Assembly: GCA_036311285.1 (NCBI GenBank)
Contig: JAXJQF010000005.1
Coordinates: forward strand, 1 to 23,703
Source of the DNA: JAXJQF01 sp036311285
GTDB taxonomy: Bacteria; Pseudomonadota; Gammaproteobacteria; Enterobacterales; Succinivibrionaceae
DNA: 23,703 nucleotides
Direction: 5' to 3'
The position numbers and the translations under genes are program-made. Positions 8,053 to 15,900 of the stretch are shown one piece after another (the first letter of the stretch is position 1; each line of letters begins with the position of its first letter). Below the pieces are notes generated by a model. It ran no database searches. It saw only the letters and a program-made list of their open reading frames with translations, and was not told the DNA's origin.

Positions 8053-9501
8053 ATGTCTGATATTACTATAATGAAACAGGTTGAAGATGTAGCTACATAT
8101 ATCGATGACCTTATTTGGGGAGCACCTTTACTTATTTCTCTTATATTTGTAGGGATAATGCTAACCATTTTACTTCGTTTTGTGCAAGTTACACGTTTAT
8201 GGTTAGCTCTTAGATTAGTATTCTCATCAAACAAGAGTAATTCATCTCATAGCGGTGATATTACCGGCTTTGCTGCTCTATGTACAGCATTAGCAAGTAC
8301 AATTGGTACAGGCAATATTGTAGGTGTAGCAACAGCTGTTCATATGGGTGGTCCAGGTGCTTTGTTCTGGATGTTTGTTGCAGCATTCTTTGGTATGGCA
8401 ACAAAATATGCAGAATGTTTATTAGCCGTTAGATACCGTGAAATTGATGCTAAAGGACGCTATTGTGGTGGTCCTATGTACTACATTAAAAATGGAGTAA
8501 AGTCTAAAGTATTAGCAGCATTATTTGCAGTATTTACTATTGGTGCAGGCTGTTTTGGTATTGGTACCTATTGCCAAATAAACTCAATGGTTGAAGCAAA
8601 TAATATAATGTTTGGTTTAAGTCCATTATCTTCATGTGTGCTTATTACTGTAGCTGTAGCATTAGTTACTATAGGTGGTTTAAGAAGCATATCTGTAATT
8701 AGTTCTAAACTAATTCCAATTATGGCTTTATTCTACATAGTTGGTTGTTTGGCTGTTTTATTAACTAACTTACCATTATTACCAGGTGCAGTTGTTACAA
8801 TTGTGAAATCTGCATTTAGTTTTGATGCAGGTGTTGGAGCTGCTACTGGTATGGGAATTTTAGTAGCAATGCGTTATGGGGTTGCAAGAGGTATGTTCTC
8901 TAATGAAGCAGGCCTTGGTAGTGCTCCAATAGCAGCAGCTACAGCTAAAACTAAGTATGCAGCAGAACAAGGTTTAGTTAACATGACTGGGACCTTCTTA
9001 GATACAATCATTATCTGTATGCTAACAGGTTTATGTATTGTAATTACAGATGCTCATAATTTAGATTTAAATGGTGCAGCTTTAACAACTCAAGCTTTCA
9101 CAATTGCGATGGGTGCGAGTTGGGGTCATTATGTAGTTAATATTGGATTATTGTTATTCGCATTCACTACAATCATTGGCTGGAATTACTATGCAGAATC
9201 TGCAGTAGTTTATCTATTTGGTACTAAATTCATCTATACATATCGTATCATCTATATCTTAATTGTGGCATCTGCTGCATTTATGACATTAGAGGTTGTA
9301 TGGATCCTTGCAGATATAATGAATGGTTTAATGGCTTTACCTAACTTAATAGCATTATTCTTATTAAGAAAGGTTGTAATAGAAGAAACCAAATTATATT
9401 TTAATTACCTAAAGAATCGTTCAAAGGACGCTCCATTAGTAGATAGCGATGAAGACTTTGAAGAAGATATCTTTAAAGGTAAGAACATGCAAAATAAATA
9501 A
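8053..9501 (+). CDS. AGCS family alanine/glycine:Na+ (or H+) symporter
   Basis: A polytopic inner-membrane transporter of 482 residues, the usual AGCS (DagA/AlsT/YaaJ type) length. It takes up small neutral amino acids such as alanine or glycine with a cation. Family signatures are clear: ASTIGTGNIVGVATA near residues 80-95, the GGPMYYI segment after TM3, and FSNEAGLGSAPIA near 281. The N-terminal region DDLIWGAPLLI also fits. About ten or more hydrophobic segments are visible, ending in a charged cytoplasmic tail rich in Asp/Glu. The start ATG has AAAGG about 7 bases upstream. The gene is monocistronic and ends in a strong terminator. The exact substrate and ion cannot be fixed from sequence alone. 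Confidence 0.93.
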   Translation: MSDITIMKQVEDVATYIDDLIWGAPLLISLIFVGIMLTILLRFVQVTRLWLALRLVFSSNKSNSSHSGDITGFAALCTALASTIGTGNIVGVATAVHMGGPGALFWMFVAAFFGMATKYAECLLAVRYREIDAKGRYCGGPMYYIKNGVKSKVLAALFAVFTIGAGCFGIGTYCQINSMVEANNIMFGLSPLSSCVLITVAVALVTIGGLRSISVISSKLIPIMALFYIVGCLAVLLTNLPLLPGAVVTIVKSAFSFDAGVGAATGMGILVAMRYGVARGMFSNEAGLGSAPIAAATAKTKYAAEQGLVNMTGTFLDTIIICMLTGLCIVITDAHNLDLNGAALTTQAFTIAMGASWGHYVVNIGLLLFAFTTIIGWNYYAESAVVYLFGTKFIYTYRIIYILIVASAAFMTLEVVWILADIMNGLMALPNLIALFLLRKVVIEETKLYFNYLKNRSKDAPLVDSDEDFEEDIFKGKNMQNK

Positions 9502-9574
9502 TGTAATAGGATTAGATTAAAACACATCAATTTAATTTAACTTTATTCATATTTTAACCAAAATGAAAGATAAA

Positions 9575-9614
9575 AAAGAAGTTAGGAGTGTAGATGCCTA
9601 ACTTCTTTGTTTTT
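9575..9614 (+). terminator. Terminator of the AGCS symporter gene
   Basis: A 12-bp perfect stem, AAAGAAGTTAGG (9575-9586) with CCTAACTTCTTT (9597-9608), has a 10-base loop, then GTTTTT. Confidence 0.88.
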
Positions 9615-9863
9615 ATTAGGTTTTATTTTCATTTTCAATTTCGTTTGATTTCGTTTTATTTTCATTTTTCATTTCAATTTCATTTGAATTGCTAAACTTA
9701 TTTATACTAAAGTTTATATTTATTAAAACTTATTTTTACTAAAACTTAATGTCAAAATACAATTTCATGTAAATATAAATATCAGTTCTAAGAACTCTCA
9801 ACGTATGTTGGGTAATTCAACAAATTCATTACTCTAACTTTTAATTATTATATTTATTTTTTT

Positions 9864-9913
9864 AAACAAAAGTTGATTGTTGATTTGTTTTGTTAAGTAT
9901 TTGACTTTTGTTT
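9864..9913. repeat. Inverted repeat AAACAAAAGT / ACTTTTGTTT
   Basis: Perfect 10-bp arms lie at 9864-9873 and 9904-9913. The right part TTGACTTTTGTTT (9901-9913) recurs exactly at 15610-15622 in the arm of another hairpin. Confidence 0.6.
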
Positions 9914-10107
9914 CTTTTTTATTATTTGAAATAAAAAAATATAAAAATTTTTGAACTTATTTCACACTTTACAATCTAATGTAGTACTTATCCTTTCTGC
10001 GAAGAAGACATATTACTAGACAAACTAAGCTGCGGATATTTAGTTATATATAGTAATGTGTTGTTTTGCATCCGTGCGTAGATTGGGAAGAGGGTTTTAA
10101 CCGCATT

Positions 10108-10241
10108 TTGTTGTATATCCATGGAAGGCAAATCCATAGAAATTTACATGATGTTACTTTTGTATGACAAGAAGTCTAACAAATAGATTTGATTCTGATG
10201 CAGGAAGCATGAGTTATGGATTGTATACAACAAGATTTTTT
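10108..10241 (+). ncRNA. Candidate structured RNA closed by a 15-bp stem with a T-run
   Basis: The stretch 10108-10122 pairs with 10216-10233 (15 bp, with a 3-base bulge at 10221-10223), and ATTTTTT follows at once, like a terminator tail. Inside, ACTTTTGT pairs with ACAAGAAGT (bulged G), ATGC with GCAT around AGGAA, and ATGGA with TCCAT as an alternative fold. I recognise no RNA family; motifs of tmRNA, RNase P RNA, 6S RNA and SRP RNA were not seen. Overlapping short frames offer another explanation. Confidence 0.25.
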
Positions 10242-10260
10242 AATTATAAGAAAATAATAA

Positions 10261-10300
10261 TAGATACACATACATATATAGATACACCTATAGATACACA
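10261..10300. repeat. Three copies of TAGATACAC
   Basis: TAGATACACA, TAGATACACC and TAGATACACA begin at 10261, 10279 and 10291. The 16-mer AATAATAGATACACAT around the first copy (10256-10271) recurs at 11829-11844. Confidence 0.6.
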
Positions 10301-10458
10301 TACACAAACTATCAAAGATAGTTATGGAGCAAGGACTTGACTAATAATAATTATAATAATGGTTTTAGTTTTATTAATACAATAATATTGAGAATAACAT
10401 AAATAGTTAAAATTGCTTTTATTAGAATTTTAAATAAAACTTTTATATGAGGTTTATT

Positions 10459-10830
10459 ATGAGTCTTCTTATTGTTGAACAAAAAGAAGATATAAAATCG
10501 ATTGGAAAAATGATTGCAAAAGATATGGCTATGTCTGAGCTACTATTGCTACAATGACCTTAAGCTCTCTTCTTGTATCGAACTAGAAAAGAAATCAGTT
10601 TCGGGAAATAAGATTGTTACACCAACTGCTGACGAAGTAATTTTACAAAAGAATGAAACTAAGGCTTCGTCAACTGAATCATCTTTATCTGATGATAAAG
10701 TTAGTGCTTAAAAGGGCGCCCTAGATGCAGTTGAGACAGACGCTAAAGCTGCTACAACAGATGCAAAGGCTATGGATACTGGAGTTTCTGCTTTAAAGAC
10801 AAAGGCGGGGGCTACAGATATTGGAACTTA
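10459..10830 (+). pseudogene. Decayed small Ala/Lys/Thr-rich gene
   Basis: The ATG at 10459 has a good ribosome site (GAGG, 6 bases upstream). The frame begins MSLLIVEQKEDIKSIGK and stops after 32 codons at 10555-10557. A protein-like frame continues in the +1 register (SCIELEKKSVSGNKIVTPTA, then ASSTESSLSDDKVSA) to a TAA at 10709-10711. Beyond that in-frame stop it goes on as GALDAVETDAKAATTDAK and GVSALKT, and another shift near 10801 would add AGATDIGT before a stop at 10830. Codon use and higher GC across the stretch look coding. I read it as a formerly continuous gene of about 120 codons, now broken by at least one frameshift and one stop. The product is not recognised; the Ala-rich tail suggests a helical protein. 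Sequencing error or recoding are alternatives. Confidence 0.5.
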
Positions 10831-11068
10831 AGTATATAGAGTTTTATTTTATTTCTATGTTTAACTGTATTCTTTAAGCATGAATATAGCAATTTATAGA
10901 TTCGTTGGTAGGTTTTTATAGTAGAAAAATTTAGTAAAAAATAAGTAGTAAAATTTTTTATTTTTTAATCAATTTATTTGTTGTTGTTTTAGAAAAACTC
11001 CTTATAATACAATAGTTTTCATCAATTTATGAAATTGCTTTCAATAATGCTACGTGTATACAAAAAAA

Positions 11069-11506
11069 ATGAAAAAAATAATTTTAACTACCATAATTTC
11101 TTTAATATGTTTTTCGTTATCTTATGCTTCTGTGTTAGATACAGTAGCTTATTCTTCATGGAATGTTGTTGAGAGAAATAAAGAATCCGTAACCTATTTA
11201 CATGAAGATAGTGGAGTTAGAGTATATATAGCTAGTATTCCATATGTAGATTTAAATCTAGAAAAGTCTGAAAGCTTAATTCAAGAACTTTCATTTGGTC
11301 AAAGCTGTAGTGCTCCTAATTTTACCGATGGATTTGGATATACCTTTGATTGTCCAGGTGGATATAAGGTTATGCTACATTCAGAAAATGAACTTTCATC
11401 AAGTTCTTTTGTAGTTACTGATTGCAATTCAGAAGAAAGCTGTAATGAAGCTAAGGATTTAGTTAGAAATTATATTTTTAGTAATGTAAAAAGAAAATTT
11501 GATTAA
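11069..11506 (+). CDS. Small secreted four-cysteine protein (TDCNSxESC family, copy 2)
   Basis: A 145-residue protein from the ATG at 11069, which gives a textbook signal peptide: MKK, then a hydrophobic stretch, then SYA with cleavage after it. A GTG at 11054 would add five residues and is less likely; neither start has a clear ribosome site. It shares with the protein at 5557-6015 the four-Cys layout: Cys-x14-Cys, then 23 residues to VTDCNSEESC, versus x15 and 22 in the other copy. Elsewhere the two are divergent, so they are old paralogs. Likely periplasmic or exported and disulfide-bonded, by inference. No known family is recognised. It directly follows the decayed gene but seems to be its own unit. 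Confidence 0.72.
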   Translation: MKKIILTTIISLICFSLSYASVLDTVAYSSWNVVERNKESVTYLHEDSGVRVYIASIPYVDLNLEKSESLIQELSFGQSCSAPNFTDGFGYTFDCPGGYKVMLHSENELSSSSFVVTDCNSEESCNEAKDLVRNYIFSNVKRKFD

Positions 11507-11591
11507 AGCTTATTTTGTTTTCAATTATTCGTAGTCTTATAATTTTTAGTTGTTTTATTTTGTAATAGCAATCATGTCTAATTACCATGTT

Positions 11592-11640
11592 TAATTAAGA
11601 TAAAACTATTTAAAATAGGGAGTTTTCCCTCTTAATTTTT
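11592..11640 (+). terminator. Possible terminator of the copy-2 secreted gene
   Basis: AGGGA (11617-11621) pairs with TCCCT (11626-11630), and AATTAAGA (11592-11599) with TCTTAATT (11630-11637), before TTTT. The stem is weak and AT-rich, about 90-130 bases past the stop. Confidence 0.4.
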
Positions 11641-12019
11641 AGGTGTTTCATTCTTACATAAAGTAACTTAAATTTTTACTAATAATTTGTTCAAAGAATG
11701 CTTGATTTTCTTTGAGATTGATTATATTATACGCATGATTTATAGATAATTATAGTATTTGTCAGATATATAAAAAAATGTACATTTAAGTTCAAAACTA
11801 TAATTTAATAAGTAAGTAAAAATAAAAAAATAATAGATACACATTAAACTTCATAAACGTACTTACTTCAGAAAACTATAAATTAAAATAAATTATAAAT
11901 ATTAAAATTATATATAAATAAAATTAAAAGAATATAAAAATAATTATTTATTAAGTATAAAGCTCACAACTTTACAAAATTACACAAATAACCTACACAC
12001 ACAATATTTGGGTAACGAC
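11641..12019. other. AT-rich intergenic region upstream of the Sel1-repeat gene
   Basis: Very AT-rich with no gene seen. AAGTAAGTA (11810-11818) and TACTTACTT (11860-11868) form a perfect 9-bp inverted repeat. The 16-mer AATAATAGATACACAT at 11829-11844 repeats that at 10256-10271. Confidence 0.4.
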
Positions 12020-13327
12020 ATGGACATAATCTATAGACCAAGTAAGACTATTGGTTTAGTTTTACTGTATATCTTTGCAACATTTTTCTTATCGAATGCT
12101 GCTCATTCGATTGAACTTAATCTTTCTTCGTTAACCTTATCTAAACATATAGATAAAGCAACATCACGTGAAATTCTTTCAAACATTAATCAGTTGGATG
12201 GATATAACTCTCGTGATTACGTTGATTTATTTGAACAAGTAAGTGCTCATGCACGTTCAGGTAATGACGAAGCAATTGGTTTATTAGGTGTTCTTTACTT
12301 TTATGGTATAGGTACAACTCAAGATGTCGATAAAGCAGTAGACCTTTTATCAAACGCACATGCTAATAAGGATTTAGGTGGCGTGATAAGCGGTTTACTT
12401 GCTATTGCTTACTATAAAGGAATTTCTGTTGAACAGGATTATGACGTTGCATTTGATTTATTTTATTCAAGTATCGACTATTCAGTAAATAATTATATTT
12501 TTAAAGGTGCTTACAAATACCTTGCAGAGATGTATTTTAAAGGATATGGAGTAACTACGGATTATTCTAAAGCTTATCTTTTTATAGTTAAGTCGTTATC
12601 TAACAACCCAAAAGAAGCAAAATCAAAGAATATGTTAGCTTCTTTATATGAACAAGGTTTAGGATTAAAGAGTAATTATAAATTAGCTCATGAATTATAT
12701 AATCAAGTAATAACTGATAATAACGAACCACAAGAGGTTGCTTGGGCTTATTATTCATTATCAAGATTTTACAAGGAAGGATTAGAGGTTACTGTAGATC
12801 ATGATACTGCTAGAAAGTATGTAGAAAAAGCTGCTGAACTTGGAAATATATTAGCTCTACATGAGATGTATGAATCTTATAAGTATGGCATCGGTGTTGA
12901 GAAGAATGAATCTTTATCATTAAATTACTTATTTAAACTTGCAGATATTGATGATCCAAAGGCTATAAATATGCTTGGTGAATATTATGCAAGTAATGAT
13001 AATCTAATCGAAGCATATAAGTGGTATCGTAGAGGCGCTCTTTTAAATGACAGTCAATCTCAATATCAACTTGGTATTCAATACTTTGAAGGAAATGGAG
13101 CTAAGCAAGATTATGAGAAAGCTATGCATTGGCTACAAAAATCAGCAGAACAAGGATATCATGAATCTTACTATATTTTAGGAAAGATGCATTACGAAGG
13201 TCTTGGATGTAGAAAGAGCAAAGGGATTGGATTACGATATTTAGATCAAGCCGTAAAGAGTAATGATGAGAATGCTATTGCTTATCTTAATGATATTAAG
13301 GCTAAACTAAAACAAAATCAAAACTAA
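12020..13327 (+). CDS. Secreted Sel1-like repeat protein
   Basis: A protein of 435 residues with an N-terminal signal peptide (basic start, then GLVLLYIFATFFLSNAAHS), so exported to the periplasm or beyond. The rest is a run of about nine Sel1-like repeats, each a helix pair with the pattern A..LG..Y..G.G...D..KA...; clear units include LLGVLYFYGIGTTQDVDKAV, LAEMYFKGYGVTTDYSKAY, LGIQYFEGNGAKQDYEKAM and LGKMHYEGLGCRKSKG. Sel1 repeats are protein-interaction solenoids found in signalling, envelope and host-interaction proteins; the partner is unknown. The ATG at 12020 is preferred because GGG lies 7 bases upstream; a TTG at 12008 is the longer option. It stands alone and ends in a strong terminator. 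Confidence 0.88.
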   Translation: MDIIYRPSKTIGLVLLYIFATFFLSNAAHSIELNLSSLTLSKHIDKATSREILSNINQLDGYNSRDYVDLFEQVSAHARSGNDEAIGLLGVLYFYGIGTTQDVDKAVDLLSNAHANKDLGGVISGLLAIAYYKGISVEQDYDVAFDLFYSSIDYSVNNYIFKGAYKYLAEMYFKGYGVTTDYSKAYLFIVKSLSNNPKEAKSKNMLASLYEQGLGLKSNYKLAHELYNQVITDNNEPQEVAWAYYSLSRFYKEGLEVTVDHDTARKYVEKAAELGNILALHEMYESYKYGIGVEKNESLSLNYLFKLADIDDPKAINMLGEYYASNDNLIEAYKWYRRGALLNDSQSQYQLGIQYFEGNGAKQDYEKAMHWLQKSAEQGYHESYYILGKMHYEGLGCRKSKGIGLRYLDQAVKSNDENAIAYLNDIKAKLKQNQN

Positions 13328-13354
13328 ATTAAAATTTTGTTTTTCATTCATTTT

Positions 13355-13388
13355 TTATTGCCTTCTTCTGGAGGGCAGTAATTTTTTT
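13355..13388 (+). terminator. Terminator of the Sel1-repeat gene
   Basis: An 11-bp stem with two G-T pairs (13355-13365 with 13371-13381) has a 5-base loop and is followed by seven T. Confidence 0.85.
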
Positions 13389-13425
13389 AATTTTTTTGTA
13401 ATTACTCTTAAATCAAGGTTTAAGT

Positions 13426-13464
13426 CTTATATTTGCCGTGAATATAAATTACGGCAAATATAAG
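13426..13464. repeat. 14-bp perfect stem-loop between convergent genes
   Basis: CTTATATTTGCCGT (13426-13439) pairs with ACGGCAAATATAAG (13451-13464) across an 11-base loop. There is no T-run on either strand, so it is not a plain terminator. A second small hairpin, AAATGCA/TGCATTT, follows at 13481-13502, nearer the 3' end of the minus-strand gene. Confidence 0.75.
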
Positions 13465-13526
13465 GATTAAATTTAAACCAAAATGCATAATATTTTGCAT
13501 TTCGTATTGTTGCGTTTTCTTTATAT

Positions 13527-15149
13527 TTACGAAAATATCGATTCTATCATGATAATAATCATGGTAATAATAACAGAAAAGACAATTGGTTTTATGGTGT
13601 CATAGAGTTCTTGTTTTTGGTCTTCTCTTTTATATTTTTCATAATCGTCATCTTTTCTATTAAATCCGTTGTTTCTATATGAATTACCATTGTAGCTAGT
13701 ATTGTTGTATCTATCAGAATGGTTATTATAAGAATGGTCCTTATTATTTTCTTCTTGAGTTATATTGTTGTTTATTTCATGTGAAATAAATTCTGTTTCA
13801 TCCTTATCTTTACCTTGTTCTATAGTTTCATAGAAGTTTGGATTTGATGATGTAGATGTGCTACGTGTACTTGAATTATTTAAGTTTTCATTATTGATGT
13901 CATTAGTTTTGTTACTAGCTGTATTGAAATTACTATCACCATCATCACTTTCTGTAGCAGAAGTTTGAACTGTCTTATCAGAGGAAACTGTATGATTTAA
14001 AGAAGTAGATTCATTAAGTGAAGTGGAATCATTTAAAGTTGTATCCAACGTTTCTTCATCTGTCTTTGAACTACTGTTTAAAGCATCTTCATTTTCTGTA
14101 TCATTTGTTAAAACATTATTCTCTACAGCAGCTGTTGTTGTAACAGAAGTAGTATTTTGAACAGTTTCTTCAACTTTTGTTGTGTTTGCTGTAATAGTTG
14201 AATCTTTGGTAGTTGTATTAGTTTCATAAGTATTGTAGATAGTACTGCTGATACTACTACTAGTATTTACAGTAGTAGTTTCTCTTGTTTTTGAAGCTGA
14301 AGTAGATGATTTCTTTTCTTTAATATTACTACAGCCTTCAAACATTCCAGTAGTATCAGCATTAGCAGGAATGTTTAATGTAGGCGCTTCATTTAATGAA
14401 GTACAGTCTTTAAACATGTAAGCTAGGTTTTTAGCTTTTGATACATCAAGTCTAGGGAATGATTCAAGTTTAGTACATGATGCTAACATGTAGCTCATGT
14501 CTTCAACCTTTGAGGTGTTCATGTTTGTTAAGCTTTTTAGTTTAGTGCATCCTTCAAAGGTATGACTCATATTTGTTGTGTTGTAGGTATTTAGATAAGG
14601 TGAGTTTTCTAATTCAGTACAATTAGCAAACATGTAACTCATATCTGTTACTTTTGAGGTATCTATATTTGGAACTTTGGTAATACCTGAACCATAAAAC
14701 ATATAGCTCATGTTAGTTACTGTTATAGTATTAAGTAGTGGAATTGTTTTTAAACTCTTACAATCCTTAAACATTCCAGAACAATTTATAACATTTGAGG
14801 CTTGAAATATTCTTACAGACTCTAGGTTTTTTGCTCCTGCAAAAAGGTTCTGTAGGTTAATCTTATAATATTTTGGGTTATTGATTGTTAAAGAGCCTAT
14901 CTCTTTAACAGAGCTATTTTGAAATAGTTTAATTTCACTATTGTCTTCTTGTATTTCAATAATTACTCTAGGAAGAATGATGGATGTTTCTTCTGCTTTT
15001 TCATAAATTTCGTTTAAGTTTAAAGTATGACTATATAAAGTGATAGATCTTATATCTTTGAACTTTATTTTCTTTTTGTTCTTGAGATCATCTGAGGTGT
15101 ATTTAAGAGTCTCGTTATTATTATATGTAATTGTAGTTAGTGTGCTCAT
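13527..15149 (-). CDS. BspA-like (DUF285) leucine-rich repeat protein with C-terminal membrane anchor
   Basis: A 540-residue protein. Residues about 100-275 hold BspA-type repeats of roughly 23 residues, with the core NMSYMF..C..L...P.LNTSKV repeated about seven times (for example VTNMSYMFYGSG, VTDMSYMFANCTEL, VEDMSYMLASCTKL). Residues about 276-510 are low-complexity, rich in Ser, Thr, Asn and acidic residues. The last about 23 residues form a hydrophobic helix after a charged stretch (KYKREDQKQ). The N-terminus is polar with no signal peptide, so the protein looks tail-anchored, or it is exported without a classical signal. BspA repeats are common in surface and adhesin-like proteins of gut microbes and protists. 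Its role (adhesion, effector or inner-membrane protein) is open. The ribosome site is weak. Confidence 0.82.
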   Translation of the reverse strand: MSTLTTITYNNNETLKYTSDDLKNKKKIKFKDIRSITLYSHTLNLNEIYEKAEETSIILPRVIIEIQEDNSEIKLFQNSSVKEIGSLTINNPKYYKINLQNLFAGAKNLESVRIFQASNVINCSGMFKDCKSLKTIPLLNTITVTNMSYMFYGSGITKVPNIDTSKVTDMSYMFANCTELENSPYLNTYNTTNMSHTFEGCTKLKSLTNMNTSKVEDMSYMLASCTKLESFPRLDVSKAKNLAYMFKDCTSLNEAPTLNIPANADTTGMFEGCSNIKEKKSSTSASKTRETTTVNTSSSISSTIYNTYETNTTTKDSTITANTTKVEETVQNTTSVTTTAAVENNVLTNDTENEDALNSSSKTDEETLDTTLNDSTSLNESTSLNHTVSSDKTVQTSATESDDGDSNFNTASNKTNDINNENLNNSSTRSTSTSSNPNFYETIEQGKDKDETEFISHEINNNITQEENNKDHSYNNHSDRYNNTSYNGNSYRNNGFNRKDDDYEKYKREDQKQELYDTIKPIVFSVIITMIIIMIESIFS

Positions 15150-15604
15150 TATTAGATATCCATATTTAGTAATTATTTAGGAAAATTCATATAAAACATA
15201 TGAGTCGACAGTAGTTATATTGATATACAAATAACCTTTGTATATTTGTTTTGTCATTTATAAGGCAAATACTTTTATCTACTTATTATTCAATTGTCAT
15301 TATTATACACAAATACTCTGTTAAATAGCATTTATAAAAAAAATAGCGTGATATTTATTAAATTATTATATTACTTTTAATTTGTCTGAGATTTAAAAAA
15401 TGTTTATATCAAACAAAATGAAAAATAGCCTTTTACAAAGATATAAAGTTTTAGAAATACGATTTGAAAATACAAAACGAGAATTAGCTAATAGTTATAA
15501 TTTGATAATCATTAGTCATATCAGTTGAAATAGTATTTAAAGTGAAGACAAAGCTTATGAATACAGGGATTGAGATTTAAATCTTAGATTGTAACACTTA
15601 CTAT

Positions 15605-15659
15605 AATGGTTGACTTTTGTTTGAAATTTAAGTCATTTATCAAACAAAAGTCAACCATT
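15605..15659. repeat. 20-bp perfect hairpin followed by T-run
   Basis: Arms 15605-15624 and 15640-15659 are perfect reverse complements with a 15-base loop, followed by GTTTTTT. It looks like a strong plus-strand terminator, but no plus-strand gene precedes it for over 400 bases. Its arm contains TTGACTTTTGTTT, also at 9901-9913. Confidence 0.8.
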
Positions 15660-15766
15660 GTTTTTTATTCATTTAATAAATTTTATTTCATTTATAGTTT
15701 ATTTCTAAAGCTTTATACTGATTAGCTTTATCATTTAATTCCTTTTTATCACATATATTCATAGTT

Positions 15767-15829
15767 GTAACACTTTGTAACAATTAGAAATTGTTTTGTA
15801 AAAGTTTTTAGCCCCTTATTAGATAGAAT
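15767..15829 (+). promoter_or_regulatory. Response-regulator-like boxes and promoter of the His-rich gene pair
   Basis: GTAAC-N5-GTAAC (15767-15781) and a further GTAAA (15798-15802) are spaced 10 and 21 bases apart, on one helix face. CpxR-type sites (GTAAA-N5-GTAAA) look like this. The opposite strand reads TACA-N4-GTTACA, also close to the RstA box as I recall it. An inverted repeat AACAATT-AGA-AATTGTT (15779-15795) overlaps. TAGAAT at 15824-15829 may be the -10, with GTAAA in place of a -35. Confidence 0.4.
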
Positions 15830-15900
15830 AGTAGGTATAGAAAGAAACAAATAAACGTGAAAACGTTTAAGAAAGAATATTAAATAACGAGGTGATTTAT

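Larger units (their letters stand above)
9615..10458. other. Long gene-poor region with repeats and a possible structured RNA
   Basis: No convincing gene. In order: T-rich imperfect repeats of TTTCATTTT/TTTCAATTTC (about 9627-9690); the palindrome AGTTCT-A-AGAACT (9784-9796); the inverted repeat at 9864-9913; the structured candidate at 10108-10241; and the GATACAC repeats at 10261-10300. From about 9990 to 10240 the composition is less AT-rich than the flanks. Short frames exist: a 21-codon frame from 10121, and a 58-codon frame 10164-10340 whose end reads through the GATACAC repeats. They lack good ribosome sites and I do not call them genes. Confidence 0.4.
15150..15900. other. Long intergenic region with hairpin and operator-like repeats
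   Basis: It contains the 20-bp hairpin (15605-15659) and, nearer the next gene, GTAAC repeats (15767-15802) and a -10-like TAGAAT (15824-15829). A 42-codon frame at 15400-15528 (MFISNKMKNSLLQRYK...) has no good ribosome site and is not called. Confidence 0.4.

Noticed and set aside
8025..8234. Minus-strand frame over the start of the AGCS gene
   Set aside because: It is the antisense of a clear transporter start and has no family features.
10121..10340. Two short frames (10121-10186 and 10164-10340)
   Set aside because: No good ribosome sites; the second runs through GATACAC repeats that give a low-complexity IDTHT peptide. Kept only as an alternative to the RNA candidate.
15400..15528. 42-codon frame MFISNKMKNSLL...
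   Set aside because: Weak ribosome site and a length expected by chance in AT-rich sequence.
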